Source of the DNA: Xanthomonas citri pv. mangiferaeindicae
GTDB lineage: Bacteria > Pseudomonadota > Gammaproteobacteria > Xanthomonadales > Xanthomonadaceae
Assembly: GCA_002240395.1 (NCBI GenBank)
Contig: CP016836.1
Span: forward strand, 124,001-188,000
Direction: 5' to 3'
Length of the DNA: 64,000 bases
Positions within the stretch are counted from its first letter, which is position 1, and every line of letters begins with the position of its first letter. A program made the position numbers and the translations under genes. Below the pieces are notes generated by a model. The model did no database searches, had not been told where the DNA came from, and was given only the letters and a program-made list of their open reading frames with translations. Below, piece after piece: positions 8,838 through 18,400 of this stretch.

Positions 8838-9518
8838 TCAGTCCATGCGCGCCGGCAGCAGCGCCAGCACCTGCGCCACGACGGCCTCGATGCCCAGGCC
8901 GGTGGTGTCGATGCGGACGGCCTCCTCGGCCGGCCGCAACGGCGCCACTGTGCGGCTGGCATCGCGGGCGTCACGCGCGAGGATCTCGCGCAGCAGACCG
9001 TCCATTGTCACCGAAACCCCCTTGCCTTTCAACTGTTTATAGCGGCGCTCGGCGCGTTCCTCGGCACTGGCGGTCAGAAACACCTTCCAGCGCGCGTCGG
9101 GAAAGATGACCGTGCCCATGTCGCGCCCGTCGGCGACCAGCCCCGGCGGCGTCCTGAATGCGCGCTGCCGGTCCTTGAGCGCCGCACGGACCTCGGGAAT
9201 GGCCGCAATCGCCGAAGCCGCGGCACCTGCGGTCTCGGTCCGCAGCTCGTCGGTGGCGTCGTGCCCGTTGACGATCACCCGCGGCTCGCCAAAGGCATCG
9301 TCGCGGAAGGCGATCGTGGTATCGAAGGCGCAGCGCACCAGCGCGCCGGCATCGCCCAGGTCGAGATCGGCCCAGCCGGCCGCCACGGCGACCGCCCGAT
9401 ACAAGGCCCCCGAGTCCAGGTAATGCCAGCCCAGCCGCTGTGCGACCGCCCGGCTGATCGTGCCCTTGCCCGACCCGGAGGGCCCGTCGATCGTCAACAC
9501 TGGCACCTCGGCCGTCAT
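8838..9518 (-). CDS. cmk: (d)CMP kinase (cytidylate kinase)
   Basis: The frame is open far upstream, but the family start is MTAEVPVLTIDGPSGSGKG with ATG at 9518, giving 226 residues. The P-loop (GPSGSGKGT, about residues 11-19) is followed by the LDSGALYRAVA substrate segment and VADGRDMGTVIFPDA, both signatures of bacterial CMP kinases. It phosphorylates CMP and dCMP in pyrimidine salvage and supply. cmk upstream of rpsA is a conserved arrangement. The short divergent gap to rpmJ holds the promoters. Confidence 0.96.
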   Translation of the reverse strand: MTAEVPVLTIDGPSGSGKGTISRAVAQRLGWHYLDSGALYRAVAVAAGWADLDLGDAGALVRCAFDTTIAFRDDAFGEPRVIVNGHDATDELRTETAGAAASAIAAIPEVRAALKDRQRAFRTPPGLVADGRDMGTVIFPDARWKVFLTASAEERAERRYKQLKGKGVSVTMDGLLREILARDARDASRTVAPLRPAEEAVRIDTTGLGIEAVVAQVLALLPARMD

Positions 9519-9557
9519 AATGCGTCTCCTGCGCAGGGCGCCCGAGGGCCCAAGCGC

Positions 9558-9587
9558 TTGAATCAGGTGGAAATAAGCCGCTAGAAT
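9558..9587 (+). promoter_or_regulatory. Probable sigma-70 promoter for rpmJ
   Basis: TTGAAT (9558-9563), an 18-base spacer and TAGAAT (9582-9587), about 40 bases upstream of the rpmJ ATG. Inferred from hexamer match and spacing only. Confidence 0.5.
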
Positions 9588-9626
9588 AGCCGGCTTGCCG
9601 TTCGTATCCCATCCCAGAGGTTTGTC

Positions 9627-9752
9627 ATGAAGGTCCTGTCGTCCCTGAAGTCGGCGAAGACCCGCCACCGCGATTGCAAGGTTGTGCGTCGCCGCGGCAA
9701 GGTCTTCGTGATCTGCAAGTCCAATCCCCGCTTCAAGGCGCGTCAGCGCTAA
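9627..9752 (+). CDS. rpmJ: 50S ribosomal protein L36 (type B, zinc-independent form)
   Basis: A 41-residue, very basic protein beginning MKVLSSLKSAKTRHRDCKVV and ending NPRFKARQR. This is the longer L36 variant (YkgO-like). Its two cysteines (residues 17 and 30) do not form the C-x2-C-x12-C-x4/5-H zinc knuckle of the classic 37-38 residue L36, so it is a C-minus form. It is a stand-alone gene after a recognisable promoter, not in the spc operon, as is usual in Xanthomonadaceae. Confidence 0.93.
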   Translation: MKVLSSLKSAKTRHRDCKVVRRRGKVFVICKSNPRFKARQR

Positions 9753-9969
9753 GAGCGAGGCGGAGCGCGCGCGCCCCGGCGCCGTGGTGTTCCGGCAATT
9801 CTGCGCCAGCCCTGCGGGCCAGGCGCGGCACGCGAGGGCCGCAGCGATGCGGCCCTTCGTCGTATCGGCGCCGGCCGCATGCAGCGCCGTCGCCGCGGGT
9901 CTGCTACACAGCGGCCATGTGGCCGGGTTCCCCGCCACGTCCTTCCCGTTCGCAGGCCAGGAGTCCGTC

Positions 9970-10314
9970 ATGTCGCGTTCCACCGTCACGATGTTCGCAG
10001 CCGCCACACTGGGCGCCGCCTTGCTGCTCGGCACCGCACCGGCCACGGCCGACACCCTGCTGGTCGACCGCAGCCGCCAGCCGACCGGGTTGGCCGTCCC
10101 CGCACGCGGCATGACAATGTCTCAGGTCGAGGCCGACTTCGGCGCGCCGTCCCAGCGGCTCGAACCGCGCGGCGGACAGAAGCGGCAATGGCCGACGATC
10201 CACCGCTGGGTCTATCCCGCCTTCACCGTCTATTTCGAGCGCAACCGGGTCGTCGACACGGTCGCCAATCGCGCGACCGCGTCCGAGATCGGCCCCAAGC
10301 CCGCCATCCGTTGA
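9970..10314 (+). CDS. Small secreted conserved hypothetical protein
   Basis: A 114-residue protein with a clear signal peptide (hydrophobic residues about 6-22, cut near ATA-DT). I chose the ATG at 9970 because the open frame upstream is arginine/proline-rich non-coding-like sequence. The mature part has MTMSQVEADFGAPSQRLEP, then W-x-x-I-x-RWVYPAFTVYFERNRVVD. That pattern (short helix, G-x-P, tryptophan, aromatic strand) recalls the SmpA/BamE-type outer-membrane lipoprotein fold, but there is no lipobox cysteine. The gene ends 4 bases before agmatine deiminase, so they may share a transcript. Function unknown. Confidence 0.7.
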   Translation: MSRSTVTMFAAATLGAALLLGTAPATADTLLVDRSRQPTGLAVPARGMTMSQVEADFGAPSQRLEPRGGQKRQWPTIHRWVYPAFTVYFERNRVVDTVANRATASEIGPKPAIR

Positions 10315-10318
10315 GTCC

Positions 10319-11371
10319 ATGACCAAGACCGCAATGCGTTTCCCCGCCGAGTGGGAGCCCCAGTCCGCCATCCTGATCGCCTGGCCGACCGAAGACACCG
10401 ACTGGGCCGAGCGCCTGGGCGAGGTCGAGGACACCTATATCGCACTGGTCGCGGCCATCACCCGCTTCCAGCCGGTCGTGATCTGCGTACCGGACGAGGA
10501 CGTCCAGAGCTACGCCTATGTGCGCCTGGCGTCCAACCGGGTCGACATGGACCGCGTACGCTTCGTCGAGGCGGCCTACGACGATACCTGGCTGCGCGAT
10601 TCGGGGCCGATCACTCTCGTCGGCGGCGATGCGGGCGGCGATGCGTTCGTCCTCAACGACTTCCGCTTCACCGGTTGGGGCGGCAAGTTCGAAGCCAGCC
10701 GCGACGACCTGCTGGTCGGGCATCTGCACGCGGCCGGCCTGTTCGAAGGCCGCGCCCAGCGCCGGCAGATCGACTTCGCCCTGGAGGGCGGCGCGATCGA
10801 GACCGACGGGGCCGGCACGCTGCTCACGACCTGGCGCTGCCTGCACGAGCGCCACCCTGAGACCTCGCGTGACGTACTGAGCGCGCGACTGGCGGACTGG
10901 CTGGCGCAGGACCGCGTGCTGTGGCTCGACCACGGCTACCTCGAAGGCGACGACACCGATGCGCACATCGACACCCTCGCCCGGTTCGCGCCGGACGATG
11001 CGATCGTCTTCCAGGCCTGCGATGACGCGGACGATCCGCACCACGCCGAACTGCAGGCGATGGCCGACGAGATCGCGGCACTGCGCACGTCCAGCGGCGC
11101 GCCGTATCGGCTGTTCCCGCTGCCGTGGGCGCGGCCGATCCTCGACCAAGGCCGTCGCCTGGCCGCCAGCTATGCGAACTATCTGATCCTCAACGGTGCG
11201 GTGCTGATGCCCGCCTACGGTGACCCGGCCGACGAGGCCGCCGCCGCCGTGCTCGCGCGGGCGTATCCGGGACGCGAGATCGTGCAGGTGCCCTGCCGCC
11301 CGTTGATCTGGCAGAACGGGAGCCTGCACTGCATCACCATGCAGTTGCCGCAGGGGCTGATCGCAGGCTGA
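10319..11371 (+). CDS. aguA: Agmatine deiminase
   Basis: A 350-residue member of the agmatine deiminase/peptidyl-arginine deiminase family. Near the start is MRFPAEWEPQSAILIAWP (an agmatine deiminase hallmark). It is followed by DDTWLRDSGPIT (guanidine-binding acidic residues), the LEGGAIETDG block, the DHGYLEGDDTDAHID block with the catalytic His, and the nucleophilic Cys near the C-terminus in NGSLHCITMQ. It converts agmatine to N-carbamoylputrescine and ammonia, the first step of putrescine synthesis from arginine-derived agmatine. The next enzyme of the pathway is encoded 1.4 kb downstream, after an intervening serine hydrolase. Confidence 0.95.
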   Translation: MTKTAMRFPAEWEPQSAILIAWPTEDTDWAERLGEVEDTYIALVAAITRFQPVVICVPDEDVQSYAYVRLASNRVDMDRVRFVEAAYDDTWLRDSGPITLVGGDAGGDAFVLNDFRFTGWGGKFEASRDDLLVGHLHAAGLFEGRAQRRQIDFALEGGAIETDGAGTLLTTWRCLHERHPETSRDVLSARLADWLAQDRVLWLDHGYLEGDDTDAHIDTLARFAPDDAIVFQACDDADDPHHAELQAMADEIAALRTSSGAPYRLFPLPWARPILDQGRRLAASYANYLILNGAVLMPAYGDPADEAAAAVLARAYPGREIVQVPCRPLIWQNGSLHCITMQLPQGLIAG

Positions 11372-11458
11372 TCTCCGCCGCCCAGGCGGGCATGACCAAC
11401 GGCACTGGAGCGTGACTACACGTGTCGCCACTCTGGCCCGCCGCCTGGAGTGCTTTCG

Positions 11459-12661
11459 ATGCCCCGCCCCGTGCTCGCCGCCCTCGCGGCCTTGCTGTTG
11501 TCCGCCACGGCGCTGGCGTCCGCGCCGGGCCAGGACACTCCCGCCGATGCACTGGCCCGGTTGCAGGCGGCCTCCACGGCCGCCGAATCCGATGCGCTGC
11601 TGATCGTCCACGACGGCCGCGTGCTGGTCGACACCGCCACCGACCCGGCGCGCGCGCCGATCGAACTGATGTCGGCGACCAAGTCGGTGGTGGCGCTGGG
11701 CGTCGGCCTGCTGCTGGCCGACGACAAGTTGGACTCGCTCGACACGCCCGTCCACACCTTCTTCCCCGAATGGGCGCAGGGACGCAAGCGCGACATCACC
11801 GTGCGCATGCTGCTCGACCACACCTCGGGCCTGCAGAACGCGCCCAATGCCGGCGAGGAGATCTACCCTGCCCCCGACGCCGTACAGCTCGCGCTCGCCG
11901 CCGAACTGTCGACGCCGCCAGGCGAGGTCTTCGCCTACAACAACAAGGCGACCAACCTGCTGGCCGGCCTGATCGGCAAGGCGGCGGGACGTCCGATGGA
12001 CGTCTATCTGAACGAGCGGCTGTTCCAGCCGCTGGGCATCGTGCCAGGCCCCTGGTACCGGGACGTGTCGGGCCAGCCGCATGGCATGGCCGGCCTGCCG
12101 CTGACCGCGCACGACGCAGCCAAGATCGGCCGTCTGCTGCTCGACGATGGCGTGACCCCGGACGGCAAGCGTCTGCTGCCCGAGGGGTTCGTCACCGCGC
12201 TGTTCACGCCGGGACCGCATTCGGCGCGCGTGGGCCTGCTGTGGTGGCGGATTCCGGCCTGGCAGGTCCTGCGCCTGCGCCCCGAGGCCATCGATGCTGC
12301 CCGCACGCGCGGGGCCGACCCGCGCTGGATCGAGGCTCTGGCGCAACTGCGCGACAAGCCGCAGGCAGGCACCGCCGGCCTGCGGACCGCGCTCGGCGAG
12401 CTGCTGGGCGACGACTGGCCGGCGATCTACGCCCGCGAGGTCAGCGAACGCGGCATCGCGCGCGCCGACCTGTTCGACGAGGACACCGGACCGGTGGTGG
12501 CCTACGCCGCCGAGGGGTTCCTCGGACAGTACATCGTCGTCGTGCCCGACAAGCGCTTGGTCGCGGTGCGGCAGATCCGGCGCCGCGACACCCCGCATGC
12601 GCCGGCGCTGGACTATCCGAGCTTCACCGCCGACGTTGTCGCGCTCGCAGCCACGCTTTGA
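11459..12661 (+). CDS. Secreted serine hydrolase of the beta-lactamase (class C/PBP-like) family
   Basis: A 400-residue protein with a signal peptide (about residues 1-20). The ATG at 11459 has GGAG 8 bases upstream. The catalytic SxxK is seen as SATK in LMSATKSVVALGVG (about residue 73), and a YxN-type second motif as FAYNNKATN. LLDHTSGLQN is the usual segment after the first helix of these esterase/DD-peptidase-like hydrolases. Members cleave esters, D-peptides or beta-lactams, and the substrate here cannot be told. It sits between the agmatine deiminase and N-carbamoylputrescine amidase genes, which are more often adjacent. It is probably not part of that pathway. Confidence 0.85.
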   Translation: MPRPVLAALAALLLSATALASAPGQDTPADALARLQAASTAAESDALLIVHDGRVLVDTATDPARAPIELMSATKSVVALGVGLLLADDKLDSLDTPVHTFFPEWAQGRKRDITVRMLLDHTSGLQNAPNAGEEIYPAPDAVQLALAAELSTPPGEVFAYNNKATNLLAGLIGKAAGRPMDVYLNERLFQPLGIVPGPWYRDVSGQPHGMAGLPLTAHDAAKIGRLLLDDGVTPDGKRLLPEGFVTALFTPGPHSARVGLLWWRIPAWQVLRLRPEAIDAARTRGADPRWIEALAQLRDKPQAGTAGLRTALGELLGDDWPAIYAREVSERGIARADLFDEDTGPVVAYAAEGFLGQYIVVVPDKRLVAVRQIRRRDTPHAPALDYPSFTADVVALAATL

Positions 12662-12752
12662 CGCGCTCTGAACGGCGGTGGCCGGCGCGCGGGCGCACGC
12701 GCTCATCCGCGTTAGCATGGTCGGCCTTTTCAAGTCCCGCATCGCTGCCGCC

Positions 12753-13655
12753 ATGACCCGCAAGACCACCCTGCCCGTCGCGCTGATCCAGGAACGCGCC
12801 ATCATCGATCGCGGCGCCGACAACGCCGAGGCCAACCTGTCGATCATCGAGGCGCGCGTGCGCGAGGCGGCCGCGCAGGGCGCGCGGCTGGTGCTGCTGC
12901 AGGAACTGCACAACGGCGCGTACTTCTGTCAGGAAGAGAACGTCGACGCGTTCGACCTGGCCGAGCCGATCCCCGGGCCGAGCACCGAGCGCCTGTCCGC
13001 GCTCGCCCGCCAGCACCAGGTGGTGCTGGTCAGTTCGCTGTTTGAGCGCCGCGCCGCCGGCCTGTATCACAATACCGGGGTGGTGTTCGACGCCGACGGC
13101 AGCCTGGCGGGCAAGTACCGCAAGATGCACATCCCCGACGATCCGGGCTTCTACGAGAAGTTCTATTTCACTCCGGGCGATCTGGGATTCAAGCCGATCG
13201 ACACCTCGGTCGGCCGGCTCGGCCTGCTGGTGTGCTGGGACCAGTGGTACCCCGAGGCCGCCCGCCTGATGGCGCTGGCCGGCGCGGACCTGCTGCTCTA
13301 CCCCACCGCGATCGGCTGGGATCCGGGCGACGACGACGCCGAGAAGACCCGCCAGCGCGATGCCTGGATCCTCAGCCACCGCGGGCACGCGGTGGCCAAT
13401 GGCCTGCCGGTGCTCTCGTGCAACCGGGTCGGCCACGAGCCCTCGCCGCTGGGTGCGGCCGGCATCGACTTCTGGGGCAACAGCCACGTGCTCGGCCCGC
13501 AGGGCGAGGTCCTTGCGCAGGCCGGCGGCGATCCAACGCTGCTGACCTGCGAGGTGGATCTGGGGCGCAGCGAGCATGTGCGCCGGATCTGGCCCTTCCT
13601 TCGCGACCGCAGGATCGACGCCTACGGCGATCTGCTCAAGCGCTATATCGACTGA
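12753..13655 (+). CDS. aguB: N-carbamoylputrescine amidase
   Basis: A 300-residue nitrilase-superfamily enzyme. The start is the ATG at 12753 (MTRKTTLPVALIQE), although the frame is open upstream. The Glu-Lys-Cys triad is visible: E in LVLLQELHNGAYF, K in KYRKMHIPDDPGFYEK, and C in GLLVCWDQWYPEAARL. The HIPDDPGFYEKFYFTPGD block is characteristic of AguB. It hydrolyses N-carbamoylputrescine to putrescine, CO2 and ammonia, completing the agmatine route begun by the deiminase upstream. Confidence 0.95.
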   Translation: MTRKTTLPVALIQERAIIDRGADNAEANLSIIEARVREAAAQGARLVLLQELHNGAYFCQEENVDAFDLAEPIPGPSTERLSALARQHQVVLVSSLFERRAAGLYHNTGVVFDADGSLAGKYRKMHIPDDPGFYEKFYFTPGDLGFKPIDTSVGRLGLLVCWDQWYPEAARLMALAGADLLLYPTAIGWDPGDDDAEKTRQRDAWILSHRGHAVANGLPVLSCNRVGHEPSPLGAAGIDFWGNSHVLGPQGEVLAQAGGDPTLLTCEVDLGRSEHVRRIWPFLRDRRIDAYGDLLKRYID

Positions 13656-13660
13656 CGCCG

Positions 13661-14206
13661 GTGGCCGCCCCCACCTCCGGCGTCCTGATCCGCGACGCGA
13701 CAGACAGCGACCTGGACGCGATCGCCGCGCTTTATGCGCGGGAGGTCGTCGACGGCGTGGCCACCTACGAGTACGACGCGCCGGACAGCGACGAGATGCG
13801 CCGGCGCTGGTCGGCGCTGCGCCAGGCCGGCTTTCCGTATCTGGTCGCAGAACTCGACGGCCGCTTTGCCGGCTATGCCTATGCCGGCAGTTTCCGCGCG
13901 CGCATCGGCTATCGCTTCACCGTCGAAAGCTCGGTCTACGTCGTGCCGGCGCTGCACGGCCAGGGCGTCGGACGGCGGCTGATGGAGGCGCTGATCGAGT
14001 CCTGCGCGCAGCGCGGCTTCCGCCAGATGATCGCGGTGATCGGCCCGCCGCAGGACGGCCCGTCGGTCCGGTTCCACGGGCGCCTGGGATTTGAGACCGT
14101 CGGCGTGTTGCCCGGCTCGGGCCGCAAGCATGGCCGCTGGCTCGACACCATCTTGATGCAGCGCGCACTGGGCGACGGCGCCACCACCCCACCCGAAGAC
14201 GAATGA
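13661..14206 (+). CDS. GNAT acetyltransferase, phosphinothricin-acetyltransferase-like
   Basis: About 181 residues from a GTG at 13661, six bases after the amidase stop. It opens VLIRDATDSDLDAIAALYAREV, continues with TYEYDAPDSDEMRRRW, then the acetyl-CoA motif A region (SVYVVPALHGQGVGRRLM) and a C-terminal FHGRLGFETVGVLPGSGRKHGRWLD segment split by conserved Gly/His. This is the pattern of PAT/YncA-type N-acetyltransferases acting on amino groups of small amino acids or analogues. The native substrate is not evident. It is probably co-transcribed with aguB and the TraB-family gene. Confidence 0.88.
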   Translation: MAAPTSGVLIRDATDSDLDAIAALYAREVVDGVATYEYDAPDSDEMRRRWSALRQAGFPYLVAELDGRFAGYAYAGSFRARIGYRFTVESSVYVVPALHGQGVGRRLMEALIESCAQRGFRQMIAVIGPPQDGPSVRFHGRLGFETVGVLPGSGRKHGRWLDTILMQRALGDGATTPPEDE

Positions 14207-14210
14207 CCCG

Positions 14211-15419
14211 ATGACCGATTCCGCCTCCCCGTCCTGGCAGACGCAGCCGCACGCGATCGTCGAGCGCGACGGTGTGCGCTACACGCTGCTGGGCACTGCC
14301 CACGTCTCGAAAGTCAGCGTGGAGGCGGTCGAGGACGCGATCGGCAGCGGCGCGTTCGACACGGTGGCGGTCGAACTCGACCCGCAGCGCCTGCAGGCGA
14401 TCACCGACCCCGACGCGCTGGGCAAGCTCAATCTGGTCGACGTGATCCGCAAGGGCCGGGTCGCGCTGTTTGCCGCCAATCTGGCGCTGTCGGCCTACCA
14501 GCGCCGACTCGCGGAGCAACTCGGCATCGAGCCGGGTGCCGAGCTCAAGCGCGCAGTCGCCCTCGCCGATGCACGCGGCCTGCCGGTCGCACTGATCGAC
14601 CGCGATGTCGGCCTGACCTTCCGCCGCACCTCGTCACGGCTCGGGCTGATGGGCAAGCTCCGGCTCGGTACCAGCCTGATGTCGGGCCTGCTGACCAACG
14701 AGGAAATGGGCGAGGACGAAATCGAGAAGCTCAAGCAGGGCGACATGCTCGAGTCGAGCTTTGGCGATTTTGCCCGCAGCGATCCCAAGCTCTACGAGAC
14801 CATCATCGCCGAGCGCGACCGCTACATGGCCGCGCGCCTGCGCGGCGATGTCGGTCAGGCCCGCGAGGTGCTGGCGGTCGTCGGCGCCGGTCACTTGGCC
14901 GGCATCGCGCGCCATCTTGCCGAAGATACGCAGGCGCCATCGGAGATCCGCGCCGATCTGGAACAGGCGCCGAGCACGCGTCGGTTCCCGTGGTTCACGA
15001 CCCTGCTGATGGCCCTGATCCTGGCGATGATCGGCTGGGGCTACTGGCATGGCGGCGCCGACGTCGGCCGCCAGTTGCTCGAGGAATGGGTGCTGATCAC
15101 CGCCGTATTCGCGGCGCTGGGCGCGATCGCCGCCGCCGCGCATCCGCTGGGTATCCTGGCCGCGGCGATTGCCGCGCCACTCAAGCCGTTCCGCCCACCG
15201 GGCGTTTCGCCCGGCCTGTTCAGTGCGCTGATCGAGGCGCACATGCGCAAGCCCGCCTATGGCGACTTCCTGGCCCTGCGCGACGATGCCGGCACGTTCC
15301 GCGGCTGGTACCGCAACCGCGTCTCGCGGACGATCCTCAACTTCCTGTTCACCAACCTGGGGTCGAGTATCGGCGTGTGGGTGGCCGGTCTTCGGATCTT
15401 CGGCAAGCTGCTGCACTGA
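14211..15419 (+). CDS. TraB/GumN-family membrane protein
   Basis: A 402-residue protein. The N-terminal domain shows the TraB signature (YTLLGTAHVSKVSVEAVED near residues 24-42), a conserved VELDPQRLQA, a VALIDRDVGLTFRR block and VVGAGHLAGIARHL. The C-terminal third has several hydrophobic helices (around residues 265-330) and ends near a final membrane segment. TraB was first named for Enterococcus pheromone shutdown. Bacterial homologues are of uncertain function and may be divergent metal-dependent peptidases. A 10-bp-stem hairpin lies between its stop and the convergent RND operon. Confidence 0.85.
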   Translation: MTDSASPSWQTQPHAIVERDGVRYTLLGTAHVSKVSVEAVEDAIGSGAFDTVAVELDPQRLQAITDPDALGKLNLVDVIRKGRVALFAANLALSAYQRRLAEQLGIEPGAELKRAVALADARGLPVALIDRDVGLTFRRTSSRLGLMGKLRLGTSLMSGLLTNEEMGEDEIEKLKQGDMLESSFGDFARSDPKLYETIIAERDRYMAARLRGDVGQAREVLAVVGAGHLAGIARHLAEDTQAPSEIRADLEQAPSTRRFPWFTTLLMALILAMIGWGYWHGGADVGRQLLEEWVLITAVFAALGAIAAAAHPLGILAAAIAAPLKPFRPPGVSPGLFSALIEAHMRKPAYGDFLALRDDAGTFRGWYRNRVSRTILNFLFTNLGSSIGVWVAGLRIFGKLLH

Positions 15420-15459
15420 CCGCCGCGACACGCAGGTCCATCGCCGACCACCAGACGGA

Positions 15460-15490
15460 ATGGCCCGCGCCGCCGAGCGACGCGGGCCAT
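15460..15490. terminator. Hairpin between convergent genes
   Basis: A perfect 10-bp inverted repeat (ATGGCCCGCG / CGCGGGCCAT) with an 11-base loop lies between the stops of the TraB-family gene and the RND permease. There is no T-tract, so termination by this element is inferred from position. Confidence 0.4.
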
Positions 15491-15495
15491 GGAGG

Positions 15496-18400
15496 CTACG
15501 ACGCCGTGGATACGCTCGCCGGTACGCCCCGTGCGCGGCGGAGCATGCGCGCCGTGCCGTGCCGCAGGTCGTCGAGAATCGCGTAGATCGTCGGCAGGAA
15601 CAGCAGGCTGACCACGGTCGAGAACGCCAACCCGCCGGCGACCGCACGCGCCATCGGCGAGTAGGCCAGACCGCCGAGCACGACGGTGTCGCTGAGCGAG
15701 ATCGGCACCATCGCCAGGATCGCGGTGCCCATCGTCATCATGATCGGGCGCAAGCGCTCGCGGCTGCCTTCCACCAGCGCTTCCAGGCGCGGCATGCCGC
15801 GTCGGCGCAGGTTGTTGATGTGTTCGACCATGATGATGCCGTTGTTCACCACCACGCCCATCAGCACCAGGATGCCGATGAAGGCCATCACCGTGAACGC
15901 AGTGCCGGTGAGCCAGAACAGCCAGAACACACCAAACACCGAGAACAGCACGCAGCTCATGATCGCGGCCGGAAACAGCAGCGATTCGAACACCGCCGCC
16001 ATCACCACGTAGATCATGATCACCGCGATCAGCAGGTTGAACAGCATCTGCTGGCTTGCTGCGGCGTCGTCCTCGAAGCCGCTGCCCGAGAAGCTGTACC
16101 CGTAGCCGGCGGGGAACGCGACCGTGTCCAGCGTCTGCTCCAGCGCCTTGCGGGCGTCGGGCATCGTGGTCCCACCGGCGAGGTTGGCCTGCAGCGTCAA
16201 TGAGGTCTGCCGGTCGTTGCGGGTGATCTGGCTGGAGGACGGCTCGACCCGCATCTCGACCAGGCTGGTCAGCGGCACGCTGCGGCCATCGGGCGCGCGG
16301 ACCATGAAGGCCGCGATGTCGGCTTCGCTGTAGGTCTCTGCGCCCGCGAAGCGCACCCACACCGGCACCTCGTCGTCGCCGCGCCGAAACTCGCGCAACT
16401 GGCTGCCACGCAGTGCCAGGCCGACGAAGTTCGAGACCTGCTCGGCCGAGAATCCGAATGCGGCCGCACGGTCGCGATCGACGCTGATCCGAAGCTCGTG
16501 GTTGAGATCGCCCGAGTCCACGCGCACGTCGCGCAGCGCGGGGTTGGCCGCCAGAATCGGGATCACGCCATCGGCGATCTCGCGCAGTACCTGAGTCGAA
16601 TCGCCGACCAGTTGTACCTGCACGCCCTGGCTGCCACCGGCCCCGCCACCGCCGCCCCCACCCCCACCACGCACGCCCACATCGGCCCGCGCAGACTTGG
16701 GCAACGCCTCGCTGATCGCGTCCGACAGCACCCGGGTGTCGCCGACATCGTCATTGAACGTAATGATCGTGCCCGAATCGCCGCCCTCGCCGAACCACGA
16801 ATAGATCTGTCGGATCCGGTACTGCTCGCGGTGCTGGTCGAGGAACGTCTCGTAGCGACGCACCTCCTCGGAGCGCTGCTGCAGGTTGTAGCTGCCCTTC
16901 CACTGGTAGTAGAGCTGGATTTCCTTGCCGCCGCCGCTGTCGCCGAACATATCGAACTTGATCTGGCTCATCGGCAGCAGGCTCAACCCCACCACCAAGG
17001 CGATGCCGGCCACCGACCAACCCCGGTGCTGCAGCGACCAGCGCAGCACGCGCGCATAGCTGCGCTGCATGCGCGGGATCAGCCCATTGGGCCGCGCGAC
17101 CGCCGGCGGCGTCTTCATGCGCGCCGACATCATCGGGATCAGGCTCACGGCGACCAGCCACGAGGCCAGCAGCGACACCGAGATGGTGATCGCCAACTGG
17201 TTCATGAAGATGCTGATGTTGTTGGTCTCGCCCAGCATGTTGGGCACGAACACGATGCAGTGGCACAGCGTGCCGGCCGACAGCGCGATCGCGACGTGTC
17301 GCGTACCCAACACCGACGCCAGCCAGGGCTGGTCGGGCATGCGTTCGCGCTCCTGGTAGATGCTCTCCACCACGACCACGGCATTGTCGACGAGCATGCC
17401 GACCGCCAGCAGCAAGCCCATCAGCGACAGCACGTTGAGCGTGACGTCGAAGAAATGCATGAAGCCCAGGGTGATGATGAAGCAGATCGGGATCGCCAGC
17501 GTCACCATCAGCGTCGACGGCCAGTGGCGCAGGAAGAAGTACAGCACGATGATCGACAGCACCAGGCCGATCGCGCCCGCCTCCACCAGCTCCAGCAGCG
17601 AAGACGTCACTTCCTCGCCCATGTTCTGGATGACCTTGACGTCGATGCCTTCCAGCCCCGGTTCGCTGCGTGCGGTCTCGACCTCGGCCAGCACGGTCCG
17701 CGCGACCTCGACGAGGTTGGCGTCGCGCTCCTTGAAGATCTCCAGCCCCACCGCCGCGCGCCCGTCGAGGCGCCGGCCGTAGTCCATGCGCTGCGGTTTG
17801 AAGCGCACATCGGCGATGTCCGACAGCCGCAGTCCCTTCTGGTCGATCACCAGGTCGCGCAACTGCTGCAGGTCCTGGATCTCGCCCAGCGGCTGCACCC
17901 GCAGACGCTGCCCACCATCGAGAATCTGGCCGGCCGAAACCGAGAAGTTCAATGCACGCAGGCGAGTGGCCAGGGCGTTGAGTTCGATGCCGTGCGCGGT
18001 CAGGCGATCGGGCTGGACCGCGATCTCGACTTCGTTCGGCGCCGCACCGCTGATCTCCACCCGCGCCACGCCAGGCACCCGTTCGAGCCGGCGCTTGAGC
18101 TGCCGGTCGATCATTTCGTAACTGCCCGACAGATCGACATTGGCGGCCAGCCGCAGGCGCAGCACCGCCTCGTCGCTGGTCGTCCACTTGTGGACGAAGT
18201 AGCGACGGAAGTCGTCGGGCAGGTCGCTGCGGATCGCGTCGATCTTCTCGCGCGCCTCGGCCGCACTGATCGCGATGTCGCGATCCCAGTCCGAGAACTG
18301 CAGCAAGATGCCCGCACCATCCGCGCTCGCCTCACCCCGCATGCGCTTGATCCCGCCCATCGTCGCCAAGGCCTCTTCGGCCGGGCGCAGCAGATTCTGC

